Source: Triticum aestivum (taxonomy: Eukaryota > Streptophyta > Magnoliopsida > Poales > Poaceae). From it: DNA of 64,000 nucleotides. The position numbers were made by a program, and so were the translations under genes. The notes beneath the pieces are model-generated. The model ran no database searches. It was not told the DNA's origin and saw only the letters and a program-made list of their open reading frames with translations. The first letter of the stretch is position 1. Every line of letters begins with the position of its first letter. Positions 35,038-47,122 of the stretch are shown one piece after another. Location: contig NC_057811.1 of NCBI RefSeq assembly GCF_018294505.1, positions 408,109,452 through 408,173,451 on the forward strand. Reading direction: 5' to 3'.

Positions 35038-36532
35038 GGAGTCATTTCTTCAGCGCACGCCTTCAGCTGCACCAACTCTACTTCGTCTATAGAACCCGGT
35101 GACATCTTCCAAGCTCGTTTAGCTGGGAGCGCCCCTCGGGCTGCATTATTCCCAGGCCACGTCGGTCCGTCCCTGTGGCATGTTTCCCTTTTGCTTATGT
35201 CTTTAGCTTACCTTGCTGGGCACGCCCGTCGGGCTGCATCATTCCCAAGCCGCTCGGGCCGGACCCAGTGGCATGTATCTTCCTGCATTTATCCAAGTTG
35301 ATCTGCTCTCCATGCTTAACCTGCCAACGGCTATCGTCCGCTCGATTGCCGTCCGCCGCGGGACTGTTCATCCTATGCAATCTGCTTGCGCGTTAAAAGG
35401 GGGGCTCCTGAGCATCGCGACTCAGGAGCTCTTACTGGCTCTCCAGCCCTCACCCCCTGGCCTTGACCACGGCATCGCGACCTGTCATACCAGTGGCAGC
35501 TGACCTCGCTCGAGGGCCGGGACCTGAGGACATAGAGTACTTGCATCTAACCGCCTTGCAGGAACATACAGTCACCAAGACTCAAGACCAGGTGCAACCC
35601 GCCTTGAGGTAGGGCCTCGTGAGTCCCGCGCTGGCTCACGAGTGCCCAGATACACCTCGCAGCCCTGCCGTGCAAGCCACGTGTCAGGGCGGGGCTGTAC
35701 ACGCCCCGGGGGCTCCTCCCGGAGGGGGCCCCCATCCCACGCCCAAGTGGAAGCACCATGCTCCGCGCTGGCTGTCGACACTGCCGAGGAGCGGCTATGC
35801 CTGTGCACAAGCGGAAGCACTATGCTCTGCGCTGGTGATAAACAACTGAGGGCGGCCCCACGGTCGTACCAACCTCAGGGAGCCCAGAGCTCAGCGTCCA
35901 GCCTCACCGCAACGCCTCCCCTCGGGAGAGCCGCGCGAGGGGGCTGGCACGGGGGCTGCGCTCGGGTCACGCCCAAGCGCACGCCACCCAACCAGGTCCC
36001 CGGACCTGGGCGTCGCGCGCCCCTCCCGAGGCCTCGGCGAGGGCAGGTATGGAAATTGTTTGCACGTCAAGGGGGACTCCTGAGCATCGCGACTCAGGAG
36101 CCTAACTGGTCACGTAGCCCCTCACTCCTTGGTCCGTCCTGGTCTCCGGTCGGCCCAATGGCAGTTGAGGTATGCGCGGGGCCGGGCTCTGCCGACGTAG
36201 AACATTAATCTATCCCCGCGAACTCTCCCTATATGCTGTTTGCGCGTCAAGGGGGACTCCTGAGCATCGCGACTCATGAGCCTAACTGGTCACGTAGCCC
36301 CTCACTCCTTGGTCCGTCCTGGTCTTCGGTCGGCCCAATGGCGGTTGAGGTATGCGCGTGGCCGGGCTCTGCCGACGCAGAACGCAAAGCAAATAGGAAG
36401 GAAATCGCAAAATCTCGAAACAAATATTACAAGCATATTGTCCTCACAATACCAAATGAAAAGTCTAAACGCCTCCACGAGGCCTGATACATGTCGCAGG
36501 AACGGAACGGGAAGAATGGGCGTGTGGCACCT
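35038..36532. other. Noncoding spacer of element F with repeats
   Basis: No gene is seen. A unit of about 180 bp is present in two tandem copies (36062-36205 and 36242-36382 as cores), with a third diverged start at 35392. Each has the hairpin CTCCTGAGcatcgcgaCTCAGGAG or a variant. It lies between the two convergent transcription units (sense gag-pol remnant and antisense ORF), a likely shared 3' region. Confidence 0.75.
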
Positions 36533-39170
36533 CTAGATGTCGCCGTCGCCCGCGGAAGGTGCTCCCTCATGAGCAATCTTGTCTTCACCTTCACCACCAG
36601 CCGCAAGGTCGACGACATCGCCAGACAGAGGAGCGAAGACAAAGCCGCGGAACTTCCTCAGCAAGGCCCCCACCTGATCTTGCACAGCCGCGGCAGCCGC
36701 CTCGTATTGATCTTCAGCTACAGGCTCCAGCAGCTCGTCAAGGCAAACGTTGGGGTCGCGATGGTGCAGGTGGCTAAAGACGCGAGTCAGTGCGGCTGAA
36801 GACAGGACGCGAGCTTCTGCCTCCGCCATGGGACCGAGGCCATCAACAACCTCCTCAAGCGCCTTCACCATGAGAGGAAGCAGCTGGGCAGGGCCGTCCT
36901 CGTCGGTGTCCAGTGGCTTCTCCAGGCCGTGCTCGTAGAGCGTCTTCAGCGCCTTGCGAGATCTCTTCTCGAGATTGGCGAAGGCCACGCGGTGTTTGGC
37001 CAGGACTCGTGCCTTGGTATCAAGATCGACCTCCCTCGTCCCCATCTTCTGCTCCAACTCTTCCAACTGGTTGCACTCGGCGGCCTGTTTCTTCCCCAGC
37101 TCCGCCAGCTCAGCATCATGGTTCTTGACGGCTTCCTCCCGGGCCTTCATCTCCACCTCCTTCGCTTGGTGGCAGCGTACCTCTTCGGCGTGCTTGTCGC
37201 GCAGGCTCTGCAACTCACCCTCCAGCTCTTGGCAGCGATCACGGGCGGCCTTGGCGTCTTTCAGCGCTGCCTCGCGATCGGCTGCAGTGCTGGCGGCTCC
37301 TTGATTCTCCTTCTCGAAAGCCGCAGCAGCCAGGCCCAGCGCCGCGCGAACCGCCAGGTCGGAGTGAAGCCAGCCAGAGGTCAACTCCAAGCCCCCGGCC
37401 ACCAGGCGCGGGTCCGCGCTTAGGAGATCCGCCTGCAGCTGGGTCATCTCCGAAAGGGCGCGCTCCAAGACAGCAGCAGGAGCAGAAGGACCAGGGAGTG
37501 GAGGTGCAGCAGTAGGAGGAAGCGACATCGTTACCAGGGCTTGGGAGACCGCGGACCCCGGAGCAGCTGGGACCTCGTCAGCCGCGCCAAGCGTCGGCAC
37601 CTCCAGAGCCAGCGGGGCCATGGGGGCTGATTCCACGCGGCGATGCTCCTCTTGGCCTCGCAAGGATGATCAGGCTGGGGAGATGCGAGCGCTGTTGCCT
37701 GCTTTCTCCGCGGGAGGCACGGCCGCTGCGTCATCCTTCCTCCTCTTCGCCGAAGATGTCGGCCTAACCAACCAAGGGCGAGTATCAGGAAACGACGAGT
37801 ACAAGCAAGGACAAGGCGAAGCTTAAGACACTTACCGATCCACTGCAATGTATTCCACTGATCGCTTGAGAAGCTTGAAGCCTGACAGCTTCGGGACCTG
37901 AGGGGCAGGCATTCGGGCTCCGGTGGCGCCAGGCGGAGCAGAGGCAGAACCGGAGCCAGCCCTAGGAGGTGCCGGGGCGGAGGCGGCACCACGGGCCACC
38001 AGCGACGACCTACCCTTCGTCGGGATGAGGGGTTGCTCCCTCTCCCCTTGGAAGGCGTCGGCCTCGGCATCATCAGGAAGGGCACGGAGATTCTTGGCCT
38101 TGCTCAGAGGGGAAGTCTCCCCCACCTCTTCCAGGGTCTTCTCCGAGTCCACCTCCTCTTCCCCCTCTCCGCGGGACTCACCAGAAGACACCTCCACCGG
38201 TTTCTGCACCGTAGGAGCTCCCGGAAGCACCGGCGGCACCAGCCCGCGTGCATCAAAAGTCGGCCTGGAGGCGACGAATTCCTCCCGGTCCCTGCGTTGG
38301 AAGAGGGGAACGAAGGCGCTAGGCGGGTACTCCTGGTTGTCCCCGACTATGAGGTGCAGGACGGTGTCCAATTCATCGCCAGGCAGGTCCTCTGGCTTCA
38401 GGCGGGTCTTGTTCTCCTCTTCTTCAAGCTCCCAGAGGGGGCGCGCGCGCCTGGAGTGGGGCAACCCGCAGCATCAAGTACTCCCTCAGGAGCATCGCCC
38501 CCGTTATCTTGGCCGCCCTCGCATTGCCCGGCTTCAGGTCAGTCATCATCTGCCCCAACACTGACGATGCCCGCTCGTCGACAAGCTCTGCCTTGGGCCA
38601 CCCCTTGCCCTGCCGGGGCGCCTCCGTCGGCAGCGCCAGGCGCGGATCGGCACGCTGGGCATCCATCATGACCCATTTGGATCGGATGTTGTCGGCCCTC
38701 TTCCCGGTGCTCGAGATCGAGTTGGCCTTGCCGCATGCGACGAAGTTAGCGCATCCGGATATGTGACCCTCGCTGACATGAAGGAAGAAGAAATGGCGAA
38801 GCAACGCGACGGACGGCATCACGCCCAGGTACGCCTCACAGTAGTAGGCGAAGATGGATAGGAGGAGGACAGAGTTGGGATGGAGATGCAGCGCCTGCAG
38901 ACCATAGTGGTCGAGGACCTCATAAAAGAAATCAGAGAAGGGAGGAACCAACCCAACGGCGACGCTGCTCGAGAAGAAGGGGAAGTAGGTGCTTCCCTCG
39001 GGCTCCGGCACGTCGGAGGCAAGCCGGAGCTCGGTCGCCCCCCACTCATTGCTCTCGCCTGCCGTCAGCAGGCGCACGGAGGCGAGGCTTTTCTCCGTGA
39101 CGGTGGGCGCCTCCAGGGCCGGCTCATACCAAGCCGGTGCTGAGGAAGTCTTGACCTTGCGCGGCGCCAT
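36533..39170 (-). pseudogene. Antisense ORF of element F, two exons, PF04195-like plus coiled coil
   Basis: It starts at the ATG at 39170 (MAPRKVKTSSAPAWY). The N-terminal domain has FFYEVLDHYGLQALHLHPNS and LLLSIFAYYCEAYLGVMPSV, typical of the plant family labelled putative gypsy-type transposon (Pfam PF04195, recalled). A frameshift lies near 38450, then comes an acidic, Ser/Pro-rich linker. A 72-bp intron (37835-37764, GTAAGT...TTAG) joins CG to G in frame (VDR then PTSSAKRRKDD). The second exon has a TGA at 37672-37670 and then a long coiled coil (AADREAALKDAKAARDRCQE and onward), ending at 36533. The function is unknown. It is transcribed, if at all, opposite to gag-pol. Confidence 0.8.
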
Positions 39171-39465
39171 GGATTGCGGGTGCAGGATGAGATTGGAGCG
39201 GATCTGGAGGTAGCGGTGGCGAGGAGCAAGAAAAGGGATCTGGAGCAAGGCAAGCAAGAAGCAATGAAGGCAAGAAGTGCCCGCGCCAGCCTTTTGTCAA
39301 GTCAAGCAGTTGCCAAGGCAGCGTGGGGAAGCGGAGACGCCCACGTCCAATAAACCGCCACGCGTCGACCGAGGCCGCAGGCTTTTGTGGCCCGCGGTGC
39401 TCCAAACTTGACCCTTGGCTTCGCCGCGAAGCCAAGCCCGAGCGCACCTTGGGTCCGGGGGCTAC
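39171..39465. other. Upstream DNA of the antisense ORF and PPT of element F
   Basis: It holds the presumed minus-strand promoter, without a clear TATA box, and the polypurine-like gggtccgggggctac just before the 3' LTR. Confidence 0.5.
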
Positions 39466-40350
39466 TGTGGGCGTTCTGGGAATGGGGGTCCCCAGACTTG
39501 CCTGCCTGCGGCCCACAGCGTGTCCAAGCCAGCAGGCCGTACGGCCCAACTTCATCAACAAGGCATCCAAGACCCTCGCAAGGGTCCAAGCTTAGCGAGG
39601 CAGACGACGCAAGACCTCCTCTGGAGTAGCCTAACCAGGCAGGCTCGCGAGGAGCGGAGTTATCAAGGCGGGGCAAAACCTCACGAGGCTCTCGTGACGT
39701 GAGCCATGACGAACGGCACCAGGCGAGCGCCAGCGCGCGCAACGTCCTTATTTCCTCTTTGGTGCTAAGGAGGCCAGCGCAGGCGAAGAGTACCGAGGCA
39801 TCAGGCAAAGGTTGCTATATTGGTGCAACGAGACCAAGACCAGGAGGACGGCAAGACGGAGGTCATCGTGGAGCCCAAGACGGCGTCACCACCAGAGCTT
39901 TTCGCGGGCGAAGATCGCTTTTGTCAGGATAGCTTGTACTGGTTGCCCCCCTTCAAATTCACCCGCCGTTGTTGGCTCCCTTCCCGCTCGATATTTGGGA
40001 AGAGGACCAGGGCCTCTATAAATAGGTCTAGCCACCACAGTAGGAGCATCGAATCCTCACCCGCACAAGTTCGACCAGCACAAGAACACCTCAACCTCAG
40101 GAGGCTGTTCTTCCTTTGTACTGTTCTTCATCAGCCCAAGAGGCAATCCACCACCACCACACTGGAGTAGGGTATTACACCACAACGGTGGCCCGAACCA
40201 GTATAAACCTCGTGTCTCTCTGTGTTGCGAGTTCGTCGAGTTCGTCCGCGAGATCTTTGCGAGCTAGGGCGTAGATCGGTAGGAGGGAAAGACTTCGCGC
40301 GCACCCCAGTGTTTGAACCTTAAGGGTTTTCCGGAACCCCACATCCGACA
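39466..40350 (+). repeat. 3' LTR of element F
   Basis: It matches 31066-31951. The TATA box is at 40017-40024. Confidence 0.92.
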
Positions 40351-42012
40351 ATGAACTTGAAACCAAAACTCCTGAAACACCTGCTAGAACTAGCCTTGCT
40401 AGATATGAATTGCCTAAGGTACCGGAAGGTTATGTTATGAGTGAAGAAACAACTAGAGATATTCTTGCTTGTAAGGATAGAGATGAACTAGAGAAATTAC
40501 TATGCAAGTATAAAGAAGAATCTCTGAATGCTAGACTGAAGTGTGATCCTAAGTTTGCTACTTCACCTATCTTTATTGATGAAAAGGATTTTGAATTCTC
40601 TGTCGACCCAGAGTTAATTACTTTGGTTGAACCTGATCCTTTCCATGGTTATGAAACTGAAACTGTTGTGGCACATCTTACTGAGTTGAATGATATAACC
40701 ACCCTTTTTACTCATGATGAGAAAACTCGCTATTACTTTATTCTCAAATTACTTCCTTTCTCATTAAAGGGTGATGCTAAAGCTTGGTACAATACTCTCG
40801 CTCCTAGTTGTGTGCGTAGTCCCCAGGATATGATTTATTACTTCTCTGAAAAATATTTTCCTGCTCATAAGAAACAAGCTGCCTTACAGGAAATATTTAA
40901 CTTTGTGCAAACTAAAGAAGAGAGTCTCCCACAAGCTTGGGGGAGGCTTTCTCAGTTACTTAACGCTTTGCCTGATCATCCTCTTAAGAAAAATGAAATA
41001 CTTGATATCTTCTATAATGGACTAACGATGCTTCTAGGGACTTCCTAGATAGTTGTGTTAGTTGTGTTTTCAGGGAACGAACTATTGCTCAAGCTGAAGA
41101 ATTATTGAATAATATATTGAAAAATTATGATGATTGGACTCTTCCTAAATCACCGGCTAAACTCACTCCAAAGAAGAGGGGTATATTATATCTCAGTCCC
41201 GAAGATATGCAAGAGGCAATGAAATTCATGAAGGAAAAAGGAATTAAAGCTGAGGACGTTAAAAATTTACCTCCTATTCAAGAAATACATGGGCTTAATA
41301 CACCACCACTGCCTAAGGTGGTAGAGGTAAATTGTCTTATGAAGTTCAATGAAAATGATAATCCTCACAATATGCATCCTAGTCAATGCATTGATGAGTT
41401 TGAAAACTATATTAGAAAACAACATCACTTCAATGCAAATGTTATGAAACAGCTGAAATATAATTCTGATATGATTGCTCGCTTGAGTCACTTGTTATTT
41501 AGAATATCAAATGATGTTAGAGGTGTTGGAAAACATGCTTCTATGGTACAAACCCAGCTAGAATAAGTTGCTAAATCTCAAAGAGAATTGCTTGATGAAA
41601 TGAATAATAATATGCATGACTTTGCTGTTAGAGTTGCAACTAGAGGAGGTAAAATGACTCAGGAACCACTTTATTCTGAAGGACACCCAAAAGAATTGAA
41701 CAAGACTCACAAAGAAAGAACACTAGTGCACCTAGTCCTTCTAAAAAGAAAAAGAAAAAGGAAAATGATAGGACTTTGCACACTTCTAGTGAACCTGAAA
41801 TAGAGAAACCTCCTGATAATGAAAATGAAAGTTCTATCTCTGATGCTGAAACTCAATCTGGTAATGAACATCCACCTAGTGATAATGAAAAATATAATGT
41901 TGATGTTCATGAAGATGCTCAACCAAATGAAAAGGAACCAAATAATGATGTTGAGATAGAGCCACCTGTTGATCTTGATAACCCACAACCTAAAAATAAA
42001 AGATATGATTAA

Positions 42013-42789
42013 AGGGACTTCATTGCTAGGAAACACGGTAAAGAAAGAGAACCGTGGGTTCAAAAACCTATGCCTTTTCCACCCAAGTCAACTAAAAGGA
42101 ATGATGATGAAGAATTTGAACGCTTTGCTGAAATGCTGAGGCCAGTCTTTTTGCGTACTCGCTTGACTGATATCTTGAAAATGCCTCCTTATGCAAAGTA
42201 TATGAAAGACATCATCACCAATAAGAGAAAAATACCGAAAGCTAAAATCTCCACTATGCTTGCTAATTACACTTTTAAAGATGGAGTACCTAAAAAACTT
42301 GGAGATCTAGGAATACCAACTATACCTTGCTCTATCAAAAAGAATTATGTGAAAACTGCTTTGTGTGATTTAGAAGCTGGTGTTAGTGTTATGCCTTTCT
42401 CTTTATATAAAAGACTTGATTTGAATAAACTCACACCTACTGAAATATATTTGCAAATGGCTGACAAATCAACTGCCATACCTATCGGTATCTGTGAGGA
42501 TGTGCCCGTTGTTGTTGCTAATGTTACTATTTTGACTGACTTTGTTATACTTGAGATGCCCGAGGATGACAACATATCGATTATCCTTGGTAGGCCCTTC
42601 TTGAATACTGCAGGGGCTGTTATTGATTGCAAAAAAAGCAAGGCCACTTTTCATATTAATGGTAATGAGCATACGGTGCACTTTTCGAAGAAACAATTCC
42701 AAGTGAATGGTATTAATGTTATTGAAAAATCTCCGACAATCACTATTGGAAGTTTTCAAATACCTCTACCTACTGTCAAAAAGAAATAA
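42013..42789 (+). pseudogene. Aspartic protease region of Athila D
   Basis: The same frame as the end of gag, reopened after the stop at 42010. It contains DEEFERFAEMLRPVF, LKMPPYAKYMKDI, then the protease site CDLEAGVSVMPFSLYKRLDL and ILGRPFLNTAGAVIDC. The active-site motif normally reads D-x-G; here it is D-L-E, a Gly-to-Glu change expected to kill activity. It ends PTVKKK with TAA at 42787-42789. No RT follows: the next 300 bp are noncoding. Confidence 0.85.
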
Positions 42790-43634
42790 GAAATGCTTAT
42801 TGTTGGGGAGATGCAAATCCCCATTGAGTTAACTTAGTGATTTACGAAAGTTCTTTGGTTTGATGCTAATCGAACGTGGTTATTAATAAGACCCAATCAA
42901 CCTTATTAATGAATCATTTTTGAGCGGTATGAAGTTGATGAATTTAGTAAGCACTACCTTCTGTCCCTATCTTTTGTTTTCTATTTTTATTAGTTAAATA
43001 AAATAAAATAAAATGCTTTATCTGTTTTTTGAATTTCCCGTGCAATAAAAAAATGACCCAAAAATAAAAGTTCTCAGAATGCCCTGAAAATTTTACATGA
43101 TTTTTTTTGAATATTTAAGAATTTTTGGTGCAAATAATACCAGAGGGAGGTGCACCAGGTGGGCACAACCCACCTGGGCACGCCAGGACCCCCAGGCATG
43201 CCCTGGTGGGTTATGGTCCCCACGTGGGCCCCCTCACTTATCTCTTTAGCCCACATCATCACTTACCTCCAGAAAAAAAATCTCCATTGCTCTCACTCCC
43301 GTGTTCTTGAGCTCAAACCCGTGGATTTCGATCTCTTTGCTCGAAGCTCCGTTTCTGAAACTGTTTCGGGGGATTGTTGCTTGGCATGTGACTCCACCAT
43401 TTGTCCAATTAGTTTTTGTTTTAGTGGTTTATACTTTGAATAATTAGCTACTCTTGGTGCTGCTGTAGATGTGCTTGCATGTTGAATTCTTAGTGTTCTA
43501 AATAGTTTGAATGCTTGCTATGGCCTCTATGTATCCCTATGAGTAGTTGCTATCAATTTTGTGAAGTTTTTGTTGAGAAAATTTTGTGAACTAAAATTTC
43601 AGATTTTTGTTCATAGGAAAAATTGTACGCGGAC
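42790..43634 (+). promoter_or_regulatory. LTR-U3-like promoter module before the 3' ORF of Athila D
   Basis: From about 43061 the DNA parallels the element's own LTR at 47259-47420: 'ataaaagttctc-gaatg', 'taagaattt-tgg', 'ccagaggga', then the GC hairpin 'aggtgggcacaacccacctggg' class block (43152-43213). A leader of about 400 bp precedes the ATG at 43635. It appears to be a duplicated LTR promoter segment placed inside the element. Confidence 0.55.
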
Positions 43635-44573
43635 ATGAATATCTTCAGGAAGTTTGGCTCAAAGAAGAACTCCAAGGGTGTTATTGGGGAGCCTTCTGAT
43701 AGTGATCTCCACCCTCGGAGGTTGGCGGAGGTACGGCCGTGAGAATGGCCGCACACCCCGTTCTTGCAAGAGGATGGAATTCATGAGGAGTTCATGCAAT
43801 ATATTACTAATGCCGGCCTCTCGGACTTCATCGCAGATGTGTGTGACCAACACCAAATCCTCACAAACATCTTTGTTTAAAGTTTTACTTTCCTGCCTAG
43901 AAATAATCCTCCTGAAGTGAGCTTTGATTTATATGCTGAAAACCATCTGATACCACTTATTGAGTTTTGTAACATATGCATGATCCCGTCTGATGGGAGC
44001 TTTGCTGGGCCTAGGCCGGCTGAGTTTGAGGCCTTCTGTCACACATTGACAATGGGTGATGACAGAAGAGTGTCAACCATCACTGCCGGTGGCTTACATT
44101 TTCCTGCTGTTCATTACTTTGCACTCTTCATTACCAAATGCTTGCTTGCTAGGGAGAAGGTGGGTTCACTTAGTTCACCAGACCTTGCTGTTTTACGTCG
44201 GGCATTAGAGGGTGACAACACTTATAGCTTTGGAGCTATCGTGGCTCGTCGCCTCCATCTTAATAAATCCCAGGGTAAAATACATGGTGGGATTTTTGCT
44301 ACTCGTTTGGCGGCTCACTTCGAGGTTGAGATACGCCCTCATGGGTACCCTCTGGCTAAGGTGCATCGAGACCGTGTAGCCATGGATCACCATCACTTTC
44401 TTGCACATGATCGTCCTGATATTGCCATTCCTTATAACCTGTTCTATAGCGTTGAAACTCGTGATGTTATCCCCTTGCCTGCACATGCTTTGATTGATTC
44501 TGTTGCTAGGGGTGGATACTGGATTATGCCTGCAGACATCCTCGCCTACTGGAATGCTCATGCTACTGCATAG
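43635..44573 (+). pseudogene. 3' ORF of Athila D (ATHILA ORF-like), two stops
   Basis: The frame from the ATG at 43635 (MNIFRKFGSKKNSKGVIGEP) has TGA at 43740-43742 and TAA at 43878-43880 and is then open to 44573. The main domain reads SFDLYAENHLIPLIEFCNIC, VHYFALFITKCLLAREKVG, GAIVARRLHLNKSQGKIHGG and RGGYWIMPADILAYWNAHA. This looks like the plant family annotated as ATHILA ORF-1 or retrotransposon protein (recalled). No signal peptide or membrane segment is seen, so the envelope role often guessed for this position is not supported. The function is unknown. Confidence 0.7.
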
Positions 44574-47122
44574 GCTACTTAGGGACCTCAGCAGTGGGAT
44601 GAGTGGATGCCCGCTCCTCAGGATCCCTACTACCCTCCAGGCTACTGATCGATTACCAACTTAGGCCAAAAGCCTAAGCTTGGGGGAGTACGTGTTTCTC
44701 ACCGACATTACATTCATGTCCACATATCATTCCACTTGTCCGTGTTCACACTTTTTCATTGTATTATCCAAGCTTAGCTTTATTTTCTTGCTTTCTTCTT
44801 GTGTGTTTGAAAAACTTTAGAAAAACCAAAAAAAATAGTTCTAGTAATTTACTTTCCATGCATGCTTAGTAGTAGTATTAAAAAGAAAACCCAAAAAGAT
44901 TTCCTTGTTCTTGTTTTGCTTGTTGGGAGCTTTCCCGTGTAAATAGTTTTTCTCGTTTTTTCTTTTTATTTGCTTGTTGAAGAAAACCAAAAACTCCAAA
45001 AATATTTCAGTGTGTTTCTCTGAATTTCTTTTCTTTTTATTCGGGTTGTACCGAGGAGAAGACCATGATGAAAATGTTTAGTGGCTCTCATATGAATAGT
45101 TGTTGAACTAATACAGAGCCCATTTTACCTTGTCTTCTCATGTTGAATAAAATGTTTGCAGATTCCAGCTTAGTCCACGACACTCTTGCACTATTATTAC
45201 TTTCATATCATTCGGTCGTGCAAGTGAAAGGCAATAATGACGATATTCGATGAACTAGCCATGGCAAAGAGAAACGGGTATGAACTCGACTTGTTCTATT
45301 TGTGTAAATATGTTTAACCTAGTATCCATGCTTCAGGCCGTTATGATTAAACATGTTTGCAATGACAATTAGAGATTATAGTTTCTCATGCCATGCATAA
45401 GTAGCTGGGAGTTGATAATGATTTATCTTGGATATCAACATAGCGTTAAAATGATTGTGATGTAGTATGATGATATGGTATCCTCCTCTGAATGTTCGAG
45501 TGGCTTGACTTGGCACATGTTCATGCATGTAGTTGAATCAAAACCAACATAGCCTCTATGATATCTATGTTCATGGTGTTCATATCCTACTCATGCTAGT
45601 GTCCAATGTTACTTATGCATAATGCCTGGTTATGATCGTTGTTGCTCTCTAGCTGGCCGCTTCTCAATCTAAATTGCTAGCCTTCGCCTGTACTAAGTGG
45701 GAATTCTGCTTGTACATAAAAAACCTTGAACCCAAAGTTATTCCAGATGAGTCCACCATACCTACCTATATACGGTATTACCCTACCGTCCTAAGTAAAT
45801 TTGCCTGTGCCACCTCTAAAAACTTCTAAAAATTATCCTTTTTGTGTGCCTGGATCGTTCATGGAACGACAGGAGGTGGTCGATATCTTCCATGCTAAGC
45901 GGGTTATTCTCAGGTCGAGTGTTTATTCACTCGCCATCGGACGAGAAAATGGGCAGTAATAGGGATGCCCAGTCCTAAACTGCAAACACGAAAAAGAGTT
46001 CATCTCTTAAATAATCAAACAAAAACTCCCAATGGAGTCAAAACCTTTACTTTTATCGCTTGGGAACCGCCACTAGCGTGCTTAGCATGGAAGATGTTGA
46101 TAACTTATAGTCATGAAGTGAATAAGAAGGGTGCATGTCTCAAAATAATCATTTATCTTTGTTTTAAAAATTGAGCTCTGGCACCTCTGCAAATCAGTGC
46201 TTCCCGCTGCGAAGGGACTATCTATTTACTTTTATGTTGTGTCATCACCTTCTCAAACAAGCGCCAGAAACTGAGTAGAGCACAGTGATGTCTACTACAC
46301 AACCTTCTTCTTGTAGACGTTGTTGGGCCTCCAAGTGCAGAGGTTTGAGGGACAGTAGCAAATTTCCCTCAAGTGGGTGACCTAAGGTTTATCAATCCGT
46401 GGGAGGCGTAGTATGAAGATGGTCTCTCTCAAACAACCGTGCAACCAAATAACAAAGAGTCTCTTGTGTCCCCAACACACCCAATACAATGGTAAATTGT
46501 ATAAGTGCACTAGTTCGGCGAAGAGATGGTGATACAAGTGCAATATGGATGGTAGATATAGGTTTTTATAATCTGAAAATACAAAAACAGCAAGGTAGCA
46601 AGTGGTAAAAGTGAGTGTAGACGGTATTGCAATGCTAGGTAACAAGGCCTAGGGTTCATACTTTCACTAGTGCAAGTTCTCTCAACAATAATAACATAAC
46701 TAGATCATATAACTATCCCTCAACATGCACGTATCTCATGACTGGATCTTTTCTACCATGAATTACAATGTTTAGTTGCTACTTGAACTTTGGAGGTGCT
46801 CTGCATTTATGTTTTACAGTCTCAGAAAGGGCTAGCGAGATACCACTATTGTCATATTATATCATGGTTGTTTTGACAACGTGTTGCTATTTGAGATATC
46901 TTATTATCGCTCGCTAGCTGATTGTGTCATTGATATGAATCATTATAGTCTTTAAGAGTTATTGTCGACATGGTTAGTTATAATGCTGGATGAAAACCTG
47001 GGCGCTGTTGAAGCTTATTTATGCAAACAAGAGCAAAAGAATTCGTAAAAGTTTTTGTTTCTCACTTTCATTTTATCAATTGAAGTGCTTGAGGACAAGC
47101 AAAGGTTTAAGCTTGGGGGAGT
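44574..47122 (+). other. 3' noncoding internal DNA and PPT of Athila D
   Basis: No gene is seen. A PPT-like copy lies at 44676-44688, 103 bases after the 3' ORF; the true PPT is at 47109-47121. It contains a foreign LTR fragment at 46289-46729. Confidence 0.75.
46289..46729. mobile_element. Probable LTR fragment of another retrotransposon
   Basis: It begins TGATGTCTACTACACAACC and runs to about 'ccctcaacatgca'. I recall this as the start of a common wheat LTR. It interrupts Athila 3' DNA and has no matching end in the window. Confidence 0.45.

Larger units (their letters stand above)
31066..40350 (+). mobile_element. Element F: Tat-like Gypsy retrotransposon with antisense gene
   Basis: LTRs at 31066-31951 and 39466-40350 begin TGTCGGCG or TGTGGGCG and end CATCCGACA. 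By eye they differ at roughly 40 of 885 positions. Flanks are ATGAG (31061-31065) and ATGAA (40351-40355). The sense strand carries gag, protease and an RT remnant; the minus strand carries a large spliced ORF before the 3' LTR. That layout is known from Tat-lineage Gypsy elements of plants. Most of pol is missing, so it is non-autonomous. It is inserted in gag of Athila D. Confidence 0.93.
30769..42012 (+). pseudogene. gag: gag of Athila D, interrupted by element F
   Basis: The N-terminal part (30769-31065, MKNLKDPKTKIFPSK to VVESDDE) continues at 40351 after removal of F and one duplication (LETKTPETPARTSLARYELP). The gag core has KGDAKAWYNTLAPSC and ESLPQAWGRLSQLL. It has a frameshift near 41045, TAA at about 41564, another shift near 41720 and TAA at 42010-42012. 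The C-terminal part is very acidic (Glu, Asp and Asn-rich, 41780-42000). The family role is particle formation. Length and order match other Athila gag genes, but this copy cannot be translated through. Confidence 0.85.

Noticed and set aside
43635..44573. Envelope protein gene (retrovirus-like) in Athila D
   Set aside because: The position fits, but no signal peptide, membrane anchor or cleavage site is visible. An ATHILA ORF-type protein of unknown role is the safer call.
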